NCBI GenBank assembly: GCA_021014325.1
Contig: CM037476.1
Location: 15,412,827 to 15,476,826 of the forward strand
Direction: 5' to 3'
Source: Plazaster borealis
Taxonomy: Eukaryota; Echinodermata; Asteroidea; Forcipulatida; Labidiasteridae
Length of the DNA: 64,000 nucleotides
In this document: one piece after another, positions 13,401 to 25,400 of the stretch
Position numbering within the stretch: position 1 is the first letter of the stretch
Layout of the letters: every line of letters starts with the position of its first letter
Made by a program: the position numbers and the translations under genes
Notes under the pieces: generated by a model
Databases searched by the model: none
Told to the model about the DNA's origin: nothing
What the model saw: only the letters and a program-made list of their open reading frames with translations

Positions 13401-16400
13401 CAAATTTAGACACCCAAAATGACTCCCAGGATGCGAGATTTGTTTTCCTACAAACTTTTTGTCCCCCCATACGGCGAACTGTGTACAAACTTCTTTTGAT
13501 AGCGCCCTCTTTTGAATCATCCTCCTCCAGCCCATGTTCATTTCCGGTATGGGGAAAACAAGTTCGTAGGAAAAAAAATCTTGCTCCCAGGATAGGCGCA
13601 TGTGAATGCGCTGCGCATTGTGCAAAGGGTCTATAGAAGTTTTGAAAGTTCACCTGTGGTCTCTCTTTATATCTAGGTGTCATGTTGATTGAAGATCTCC
13701 ATCGAAAGTTTGAAGACTCTAGCGTGAAGGAGTTCATCCTGACCCTCCTCAATAAGTGTGAAGTTGCCGTCACGTACGACAACAAGCATGTCCTTGTTCC
13801 ATCTCGTCTGCCCGTTGAGGGCCTGGATATGACCATGATTCCTCTCATCAGAGAGCAAGTCACCAGTCCAAAGGTTTGTCGGTGATGTTCTACTTTCCTC
13901 GTAGACGATCGAACTGAAAGATTTTATATTATTGGGTTTTTGGCCGTACACTGATGTCCTCCCTTTCATGCACAATTTATTTAGTGATAAATTGATCATA
14001 ATATGGACAAATTAATTGTTTACTCGGTTTTTTTTCTTCAAATGGCGACCCCTAAAAAACAGGTCACAATAGCACCCTCAAGAATTCTCTTTCCCATTCT
14101 GAAAACTGTGTGGCCGTACGATCTTTATTTTTCGTTTTACAACTATTTTTCTAAAGGGATTCAAACCAGTTGCTAGCAACCAGTCGGCAAGTGAAAGAGT
14201 TAAGCATTGTATACTCAATACTGTTCCGATTCCTGTGAATAAAAAATTCGGTTTTGTTTTCATTGTTGATGAATGCTTGATAAATATGTTATTGATAGTA
14301 ACCTCTTGTCATTTGCTTGTATTTTACATTTTACTGTACTTTAAAGTTACGTTTATTTAGTTCAGGAGTTATAGTCAAACATTGAGCAGAATTTATTTCT
14401 AACCATTTTTGTTTTGTGTGAAGCGACTTGAGCGCCTTTTAGGCGGATTCTGCGCTATATAAGATTTGTTCATACTTATTATTATAACTTAGGTGGGATT
14501 TTTTTAACAGGACTCGGGAAAGTACTTAGTATACAGTGCTTAATACACATCGGTTTAGGGGCAAAAACCAACTAATGTTTGTTATCCCCGATGCAAAATT
14601 ACATCTATTAAAAAGAGAGAAAAAATATTTTAAGGCAACACATGCATAATTTTTTTGTTTTAAATGGCATAGGGAGATATTCTTTAACAGAATGTCTGAA
14701 GAAGCAGACTTCAGATGAAAGAGTGTCTACTTCCAACATCATAACAAAAGCAAAGGTTTCAGGTTGAGCATGGCACTGAATTGTCAATATGAAAGGAGGG
14801 ATTTTATGTTGTCAATAATTTGTCTTGCAAATAAATGTCAATGTATAGTAATACGTTTTCTGAATTTCGTGTAAATTGAGTGAGCCAAAATCTTTAGCTT
14901 GGATTTATTTTTCAAATCTACAATCTGGCATTTTATGATTGTCTTTTGACTATTCATTGATCACAGGAACATACACGCACACCATCCCCAGTGTCTGGTT
15001 CCCCGTCTCCCAGCCGCCAATGGAACCGGCGAGCTGTCCGTGGTCCCTCCCCGCCCTCGATCACTTCTCGTAACTACAGTCCTTCTCCGACATACCAACG
15101 TCGTGGACTGCAAGTACCGAGTGCTTCACTAGGCAGGCAAGAGAGCTCTTCCATGCCGATGCTAAGTCAACAGTATTACAACCAGGCACAAGCAGATAAT
15201 TGTAGCTCGGTACCTCTGTCAACATTGCTCATTCCTGGATTGTCGACCGATTGGGTGTCCTTGCCACTCGAGGTTGGGAATCAGTCTGCCATGCAGAGCA
15301 CGTACAGTAACAGTTATGGTGATGTACACCTCGGTGGAAGCGTACCCTGTAACGTCCAGGTAACTATCAAAGAGTCCACGACAGAGTTGGACAGCATGGA
15401 AGTTATTCCCATTCCAAACCTGAAGGCAGCGATCCGACGACTTTACATCTTGCAGTACATCCCCAGCGGATTCTGGTCGCATCTGATCAGTCGGTTCCTG
15501 TCCGACAAGACGTTCTGTAAGATCGTTCCTTCGCTGTATCCAATGCCAGAACGTCTTAAGGTGATGATGAGCCAGCCGGCCCTGAATGCCCTGGAGAATA
15601 AGTATCAGTGGATTGTCTGGCAGACCGGGATCGAGCTTCGGTTCTTCGGGGCGACAATCTTCCATGTGAAGGAAATCGTCGAAGAGATCCGCTCTAGAAT
15701 CTTTGTGAATGAGAGGCGACCAGATTTCATCAAGGTGGTGAGCCCCGATGGTAGCGGATCGGGGGAAGATCGTGCCGTGTCCCTCGCTCGGAGTGGGCAG
15801 CTGGAGATCATGATCCCCAACCAGACCTTGAAGATAAACCAGAAGCTGACGAGTGCATCACAGACACACTGGATGGAGTCCGGCCATGAGGTGGAGACAG
15901 AGCACATTGAGATTGCAAGCTCCCTGCAAGTAGCGTCCCGTCTGCTCTCCACGATCATGGACCTGATCGACACTCTGATGGAGAACTTCTACCCGTCGAT
16001 CTGCGAACCGCTCGGAATCACCTTCCAGGGAGAGCTCTTCATCACCAGACTGGTACCCTGCAATCGCTGTTGGCGAGACTACACTAAGTCCACCATCAGC
16101 GAGCTTGATGAGAGGGAGTGGGAAGTTGTCGACAGGTTTGACTTTGATTCGCAGCAGAGTCTCTTGCCGGATTCCCCGTACCCTAGAAAAAGCTCAACGA
16201 AATCCAACTTGTGCTGTGGACTCTCTTGTAATGACAAACACTCCAATGGTGCTTACAGTGAATTCACCTCGTACGCAGAGCGAGACTCACTGAGGCCGCG
16301 AGCCTACGCAATGAAACAGAATGACCGTACCGCTGTCAGCCAATCGAAATCTTCAGACCAAAGTGAATGCATCAGCCAGGCAGATCTTTTGATGACCGAT

Positions 16401-19400
16401 TCGCAGGATCTGGTCTTCCCTGATATGGTGTCGAACGTCAACCTTGACTTGAGGTTCACAAACTCTATTGATATGAGTGCGGACCCATCTGGCGACGTGC
16501 AGGTGTACGGCTTTTTGTTTGAGATGTTGGTGCTTCAAGCGATGAAGACAGAGATTGTTACTTGCCCTGTCCATGGGCGTGTCAAGCTCAGCACCATTGC
16601 CCCTGATGTGGTAAGTTCTGTATGCCCATGTGAAATTAAAAATAATAAAAATGATGGCCATTATCTGACAACATTGGTAAGATTGAAAATACGGTGTTTG
16701 AGTGCAAAGACGTTCCATCTCCTAAAATAGCACATAAGTTATGCACGAGTTTTAATTTGGCAAAATAATGTATCTCGCTTAAAATAGCCCAGATGTGTAC
16801 ACAAAACGAGAATACAATGTTTTTGCACGGAGCATTTTCGTGTGAGATACAACATTTTTCTGCAAAATCAAGATATTAGATTTTTGCACCGACGCGACAA
16901 ATACATGCTCATAAATTTGCACATAACTTACATGGTATTAAGATGGTCATGGTGGAAAACTTCCCATGAAAAAGTTATGCTCGAAATGCTATAGTTTTTT
17001 AGAAATGAGTGAAACATTTAGATGTCTGAAAACGGTTAGAATACATAAAAATTGTTTGGTTCCCCTGTAACTCGTTCAAAAAAACAAAGATTAATGCAAC
17101 AAGTAATTAGAAATATTAACAATTATTTGTTTCCATTTACAGGTATTCCATGACTTAGGTCCTGCCTTGCTTGTTGACCGCAACACCCTAGAGGTCCGCC
17201 GCCTCCTCGGCAGTGGAACATTCGGCCTCGTCTTCCAGGGTCACACCTTGCGCAGTCTTAGCGAAAACAAAGTCCAAGTCGCCATCAAAATGCTCCAACC
17301 CTACCCCCCGGGTCAGGGGGCCGGGAACACCGACAAGCATCGGTTTGAGGTTGAGAACAACAAGTGGCAGAGAGACCCCCTGAGGTTTTCGTGCGAGGCG
17401 TTCCGGACGGCGCGTAAAGAGCTGTCCATCATGCTGAACCTGGACCACCCGCAGATTGTGCCGCTCATCGGGTTCTGCCGTCAGCCAATGAGTTTGATCT
17501 TAGAGCTGGCTCCAGAGGGCGCCCTTGATACCAAACTGGAAGATTACAAGAGGGTGGGAGCGAGGTTGACACCCATATCCATGCAGAAAATTATCGTACA
17601 GGTAATGATAATAGTTTGCCCCTTGTTGGTACCTGCCGAGTTTCCTTGATAGGTAGATTCATGTAGATATAGAAACAAGCGAACAAACAACCGAACAATT
17701 TAAAAAATCCATCTTGTAGGTGCAGGGAACAATTTCAACATGCAGTTTTGCATTGCAAAATATTTGGGCTGAGCATGTTTTGTTCACACTGATTGCTAAT
17801 ATTGAGTAGCAAATCATAATTTTTGAGTATTAACTGAAACATTTTGTGTAGCATTTTGCTCTGCCATACATGGAAAATTGTTCACTAAGGTCCCCCAGCC
17901 ATAATACTTACCTCCACTTGATGTGGAGATTTACCGTATCAAACACCCCAACTCCCCAACAAACCACAAACAAATTCATGTACACTTTTTTTTCAAACCA
18001 TTCTGTAGGTTTCCTTGGTTTACCTCCAATGGAATGTTGTCTCCTGAGTTCCCTTGATGCATTGATTCATCTAGACAAACAAACAAACACTTTCTTCAGG
18101 CCATCTCGTAGGTTTCCTCGGGATGATTGTAAATTCATCTATTTAACAAACAACCAAACAAACACCCCAACACCAAAAAAAGAAACTCTTTCTTCAAGCC
18201 ATCTTTTAGGTTTCCTTGCGATACCAAGTAGTTTCATCTTTTAAAAACAAACAAACACCCAAATAAATAAGCAAACACTCTGTCCATTTAAGCCTGCAGG
18301 TTTCCCAGGCCACTGACTACCTCCACTGAAATGGTGTCTAACGCGTTCCTTTATGCGTAGAAACATTTATAAACAAATAAACAACTAGATAAACAAACAC
18401 TCTCTCCAATCCACCCTGCAGGTTTCATCGGCCATTGCCTACCTCCACTGGAAGGGTATCATCTACAGAGATCTCAAGGCAGAGAATGTATTAGTCTGGA
18501 GCCTGCCCGCCCCACACAGCCGGGACACCTGCGTCAAGGTGAAACTAGCAGACTACGGTATCAGTGTGTCTGCCATGCCGTCTGGTACCAAGGGGTACGG
18601 GGGAACGCCAGGGTTTATGGCTCCTGAGATTGTGCAGTACGATGGCAAGGAGAAGTACACAGAGAAGGTATGTATCAAAACGCAATGTGATTTTTGTTTA
18701 CAGGGTGGGGAAGGGGCCTGGGGATGGATCTGCAATAGTTGACAACCAATGTTTCATTTATAACAACAGTGTGTTCAAAAGTCAATTTTGTCAAGCTGTA
18801 CTTGTTGTTTCAATTTTGCCTTGCGTGTTTTAAAATATTTTGAGGTGGTGGGAAAGGGGGTTGGGTTGGTTAGGGGATGGAATTGCAGTTGTTGACAATC
18901 TAATAATCATTTATAACAATATTGTATTCAAATTGTGGAACCAGGCATTCTGCTTCTTCTCACCCATACACTCTTGCTTTGCTGAGATGTAGAACAAAGA
19001 GCCATTCCAACAGCTTTATTCCACCTTCTACATCTCTTTGGGACTCCCTGCCTGCGCATGTTTCCCTTAATCCTACAATCTAGACTGTTTTAAGAGGAAT
19101 ATCAATTCCTACCTTCAGCTCCCCTGAGTTGTTTTCATCTTAAATATTTTCTTCTGGTAGTCCCTTACCAAGAGTGGCTTTTAGCCTTGGGGCAAACTTG
19201 CCAAAAAAAGAAATGTTTGTCGATCTGTACTCTTTGTTTCATTTTTTTCTTGCACTTACGGTCACATAAATTTATCACAGGAAATCCATCATGCCTGTTC
19301 TCTTTCTCAATTCAATATGTTTATTATTATTATTACTATTATTATTTATTACAAGACAATACAAAAATACTTCCAGATGGGCTTCGAGAAACAAAAGCAA

Positions 19401-22400
19401 AGTAAATACTGTGATCCGTAGACCTGCTGACCCACATCTGGTTGTAAAACAAGTAGAGTAGCTAAAATTTAACAATTTATGTAAAAATAACAGATTAGAA
19501 AATGAACTATAAATAAAAACATGTACATGTTCCAGTCTTGTATCCTAAGGACTCATTTACAATTTTATTGTTCTCTCTTGTTCTCTCAATGTGAGAATAC
19601 CACGGCAGAAATATTATTGAATTTATAATACAATAGGATTTTGGAGGTGCTGTTAGGGTTAAAGGTTGGTACCATTTATTACATGTGAATATCCTTGATC
19701 TGTCATAACAGGTCGACTGTTTCTCCTTTGCGATGTTCATGTATGAGCTTATGTCAGTCCAGAGACCATTTGAGAATCTGGTCGGGAGGGACTTTGGTCG
19801 TCTGTCGGAGATCATTAAGCAACTCATCAAGGATGGACAGAGACCTGTACTCACCAAAAAGGTAAGGAGCCCTTCGGAAGCCCCGGCCAAGGCAATCTCA
19901 ATTGCTTTGACCATTTTGAAAACTGCCTGTAGGTACTTGTAATCATTTGCAAACAGTCAGCATCATTCACTGGGGCCAGATTTAAAGGCACTGTACACGT
20001 TTGGTAATTACTCAAAATATATATTAGCATAAAAACTGACTTGGTAACGAGCAACAGAGAGCTGTTGATAGTATAAAACATTGTGAGAAACGACTCCCTC
20101 TGAAGTAACGTAGTTTTTGAGAAAGAGGTAGTTTCTCACTAAAATAATACAAACCTCTTGCAAGAAGTTTTTATTCCCAATCTGAAAGCACACAAATTTG
20201 TACAACAAGGGTGTTTTTTCTTTCATCATTTTCTTGCAACTTCGATGACCAATTGAGCCCAAATTTTCACAGGCTTGTTATTTTATACATATGTTGGGAT
20301 ACAGTAAGTGAGAACACTGGTCTTTGACAATTACCAAACGTGTCCGATGCCTTTAATCAAGTGTAACAATTTGTACTTTATAGTGGTGTCAATGTTTTAA
20401 GCACACGGGATATGGAACTTCATGTTTTTATAGCATGATGACTAATAATAAATGAATTAATACAGGAATTAATGCATTTGCATACTAAAGGATTTTAAGA
20501 AAATAAATATTTAACAAAAATACATATGGAAAACACCATGTAATAATCTGTTTTGGAGGTAGTGGTTGGCTTTGAAAAGAACCAGTTGGTTTTTCTCAAT
20601 GTTTTGACGACTGTGCTCTAGTTGGCATAGTGTTTTTTATTGCCCGTACTCTTTGTATTTCTAGCGAATTGACCAACCAGTTGAAACCAGTCAACTGCAG
20701 GGGTTGTGTAAGGTGGAGCAACTGTGCACAGAAGAACTGCATGTATCTGTGTACATGCGTGTGTTGTGTAGATGCATTTAAGACATGATATCATATTGCA
20801 GGCTTTTATAGTATCTATCATTCAAAACTATAGTGGGATATTGAATGGTCGGCCAGTAGGAGGGTTGACTGTATATTGTTTGTGTTGACTCTATTGTAGA
20901 GTATTTTTAATGTTTTTTTATTATAACATTCTTGTAATTTGGCCTACGGGCCTCAAATTGTATGAAATAAACCAATATATACTGTATGCATACACCACAT
21001 GACATCATATTGTAGGCTTGCATACATGTAGTTCGTGTGTCATTCAAAACCACAGTGGATGATATTGAATGGCCTGACAGTCGGAGAGCCTTAAATATTC
21101 TTCCTTGCAATTGAAGGATTTTTGTGGACCATTCTTAAATTCCCATCTATGTTTTTGTTTATTCTCCTCTTATGTTGCTGATTTGTTTCCAACCATTTTC
21201 CCTTGTTTTAGTTAATGTGTAAACTGTTCTATATTTTACCTTTGTGCTTCATGTTTTGATGAATTGCTGATCTTACTTTGTTTGCATTCACTGTTCAATC
21301 TATGTAATAATTTGTTTGTTTATGTGTGCATTTTAAACATGTTCAGACATGTCAGGCAAAATACAGGATTGCTCATTTATTTATAAGTAAAATAACAATT
21401 AGGGTAATCATGGTGAATTCATGTTATTCCATCAGTTACACTGGCTGTCATTTACAGCCCCTATGCATTATGACGCAAGTTTTGAGGTGTGCACCCTTTC
21501 TTCATATCAAAAGTTGATAAAAGTTGTACATTGCAATCTCCATGGAATGTAAGATTTGATGTTTCCTTCTGTTAAGCTGTGTACAAGTCATCTCCACAGG
21601 AAGTCCAGGCTATGCTGCTCTTTTTTAAATATGTGATGTCACAAGTCACATCGTCGGCTCAGTGCTATAAAGTCATTAATTGCAATTTCATACTCATAAT
21701 GATCAAAAGGTCATTAAATGAAAAATGCATATTAATTGGGAAAAAAATAAATCAAATCAACAAATAAATGTTTTACTTAGAAATTGAATGGGTTTTGTTT
21801 GCCAAACAAATGCCTTTAAGACCACTCTTGATCAATAAACTCAATTTTCCAGGAGCTCCAAAATATGCAAAAGCAATTTGATGAAACCCATACAAATTGC
21901 ACTATTGACCTTATAGTCCTGAGCAGACGACATGATCTTATTCTATACAGTGCTTATTTCACATCGTTGTAAGGGTAAAACAAAAATAATAGCAATAATA
22001 ATTATTTTCCAATGTTGACACCTTGTGTACACTCAGGAGAAGCTTTACCCTACGTACATCGTGGACCTGATGGCGTGGTGCTGGTCCCAGGTTTCTAGAG
22101 ACCGGCCCACCATGGAGCAGATTAATAACATCGCTAGGATGATGGAGTTTCCTAATCTCAAGGAGGTCATGTCACCTCAGGACAACGAGAAGATTTCCTG
22201 CGCTTGCGCTCCTCCGGTGTTAATGAGCAGCGTTACAGATTCTGGTGAGTTTGGAATAGTGTTTGCTTCATTATTTTTATCAAGTAATAAACCACAAGGG
22301 AAACTGACTGGGTACATTTGTAACAATTTTGGGTTGAACAAAGGAAAATTTACTAGAGCGGGAATGAACCTGTGACTTCTGGATTAATGTGCCGGGGCTC

Positions 22401-25400
22401 TACCAAATGAGCTATCTAGCCCTAATGTTGGCAGTCTCCCTTTTTTGTCGATATCTAGGTTCGGGGGTGCCAGTCAGAAGCCATTTAACCTGTAACTGCC
22501 GTATATCCAGGTATCACACCCAAGTTTACGATACAACTTGAGAAAGTGGCTGCAGAGGGAACACTTTAAAGGGATGTGACAAAAGAGGGAGACCACGAAC
22601 ATTAGGGCTAGATAGCTCAGTTGGTAGAGCGCCGGCACGTTATTCCGGTTCAAGAGAGATGTGTGGAGCTACAAAACACTCGGCAGACCAACATGTAGAG
22701 TCATTAAATTCAAGCATTATAAAGGCATTGTCACACAGGGCAATTTTTACAGGCAACTTGGTGGCAACCAACTGCACTGCGTGCACGAGGAACACTTTGG
22801 GAGAACAAGAAACATTTTTCTGTTAATATCTTACCATTCCCAAGACAAATGTGGAAATGGACATGATATTTTCCGGTTCTGCGGCAAATATATTTGGTGG
22901 CTCATAGTCCGAAAGTTGAGGTAATTCAATTAAACATGCCTTTCATCTGGCTTTCCCCAAACAGACAGTGAAGACCTTGGTGCCATCCAGCCGTGTGTCT
23001 GGCTAGCCCAGTGCAGAGAGGAACCGGAACATGGCACCAGTCAGGCATCGGTAATCATCCTCAATGTGGATCGCAGTCCCGGTGATGGAAGTGCCTGCGT
23101 CAAATTCAACGTAAGCGGTGGGAATGTGGAATGCATGTGCGCTGTCGGTGACACAATGTGGCTGGGTTTGTCATCTGGAGCAATCGCTATCTATGGGTGA
23201 GTTTGAAGCTGTCCACTTATCTTGTGACTTCTTTCAGTTTATAGACCGAACCACTAAACTGCGTCTTTTAACACACTGCCCAACCAAATTGCATTGTGTA
23301 TAAACAACATTACATACAAACATTATGTACACGCGCGAAGCAGCAGACAATCAAGAAGTTCATGCTGTATGGTGGAGCTGACAAACAAGTCACTTCGGAG
23401 CAGACCAATCATAACACAGATGTGGAAAGCTTACGTCACCGCCCGTTTATCCAAAGAAATCCTTGTATCCAATGAAATCAATGGGTCTGTAAAACCAGTA
23501 CCTGTCTTTATCCTTGCGGATAAAGACAGGGGACCAGTCTAGTAGAGCGCCAGCACATAAACCTGGAGGTTGCAGGTTGAAATCATGCTCTTGGAAATTT
23601 TTCTGATATTCTTTAAATGTTTGTTTTTAAATTTTTATGTTGTTATCTAGTGCAAACCGCAATGCCTACAGGGAACTCTGTCCAGTGTTCACCCTCCCTC
23701 TGTGCTTGGGTAAAATTCAGGTACCCAAGGCCATAGTTCACATCAGAGTGCGGAGGGAGGTGTTCGTAGCCATTGATCATCGCATCATCGTGATCGCCGA
23801 GGAGGGTGGTATTTTGAAGGAGAATGTGGTGTTGAAGTATGTTGAGTTTAACCTAGAGGTCTTCACGCTGGTGGCTGTGCCGGGATTTGGTGTCTTCGGA
23901 AAGTAAGTTCATTTTCATTGTTTTTCTGCAGATGTCCCTGTAAGTTTGTCTTATTGTTCTCCTTTTCCTCAGCCATGTGATTTATCAGGATTTTTCCTCA
24001 GAGATTTCAGGATTTTCACTGAGATGAAAGACTCTGCCCTTGTTATAAACCAAACCTTCAGATTTCTATTTAAAATAACTGTAAACCTCTAAAATGTGAC
24101 ACCCTGTAAATTCATGGAGCTTCATCTTCACACTCGGATCCATTTATGTTATCCATTCTCCACTACAAGACGAGTTTCTAACTGCCATTGGGGTAGATAG
24201 GGTCCTTCCTTTTTGTCCCTTTCTTTCTTTCAGTTTGCCTTCTCCCTGTTTTCCCCTTCCCCGTCCCCTTTCCCCAACCCCATCCCTTCCCCTTTAACTG
24301 TGGGAGGGTGGCTCTGTAGAGGTGCTGGTCACCTGTTCCATCTTGCCACTCACTGGCATTTGTTGTTTTGTTTAAAAAAATTATTCTGTATGTAATTGTA
24401 TAAACTATATTTTAAATATATATTTATCTATGTATTGCCTTGTATATTTCCTTTTGAAGTGTTTTGCCAGTGATGAAATGTAACAAAATAAAAATAACAT
24501 AAAAACTAACATCGAGAGGAAAAAGGATTTTTCATTTTCATACGATATCACCCCTGCCTTTATATTAACCTCCCCCCACCCCCACCCCCACCCCACGTCC
24601 TCCCTGTTTTCAGGAATGTTTAAGGCCAATGAACAGGGGTAGTAATAGTTTAAGGTCAAAGAAAGCACATAATAGATACAAATTATGATTATTTCATTTT
24701 ATCACAGCATGCAAAAGAAAGATCACATTTTCCTTTGTAACTCCTCAAGTCTTGCTACTTCCCGTAGCCTTAGATCTCAAGGGTCTTTCTCAGGATCCTC
24801 GCTGTTCCCAAAAGCACCGCCTTCTGTAACAGATCTACCCTCACATTTGTCCCTATTTCATCTAGATGTTTCCCCGGTGCTTTGGGAATGGTGCCAAGTG
24901 CTCCAACCACCACCGGGACTACTTTCACTTTCACCTTGAATTATTAATTAAATTTAGTTGGATTTTTTTTAATGAGTATGTTCTTGCGTTCCTCACATAT
25001 AAAGTAAATCATTCGAGATCTGGTGCGGTCAAGCCGAGGGACACATCGATGTCGTTGACGTGATGAGCCTCACTATCAAGAAGGTTGATCTGAATCACCA
25101 CAACACGCTGGACTGTGTGGCCAAAGTGTCGCGCCTGGTGACCTATGACCTTGACTTGATGGAGCAAATGGATCTTCAGCATGTCTGGTCTTGCATCCAG
25201 CCGGGTGAGCAGACGTTAACTTTCTATTCTATTGATTGAAACAAACTGAAATTAATGGTAGGAGTTGGGTCAAACTTTCAGGGGTTTTGTTTGTGACCTT
25301 TTGTTGTAAAATTGATACATTTTGTAAAGATGTAGATCTGTTGTGAAAAGAGGTTGATTATTTTGGCTGACTGTCCATTATGACTGGTTGTTAATTTAAT

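Noticed and set aside
13369..13863. Overlapping minus-strand frames of 129 and 164 codons
   Set aside because: They lie across a TIR element and antisense to exon k; reading frame is coincidental.
16611..16730. Continuation of exon l frame past GTG|GTAAGT
   Set aside because: The text becomes AT-rich and non-homologous, and the phase-0 join to exon m restores the kinase.
24866..25063. Open frame over the start of exon s in another frame
   Set aside because: It ends at TGA inside exon s; the +1 frame encodes EIWCGQAEGHIDVVDV and joins exon r in phase.
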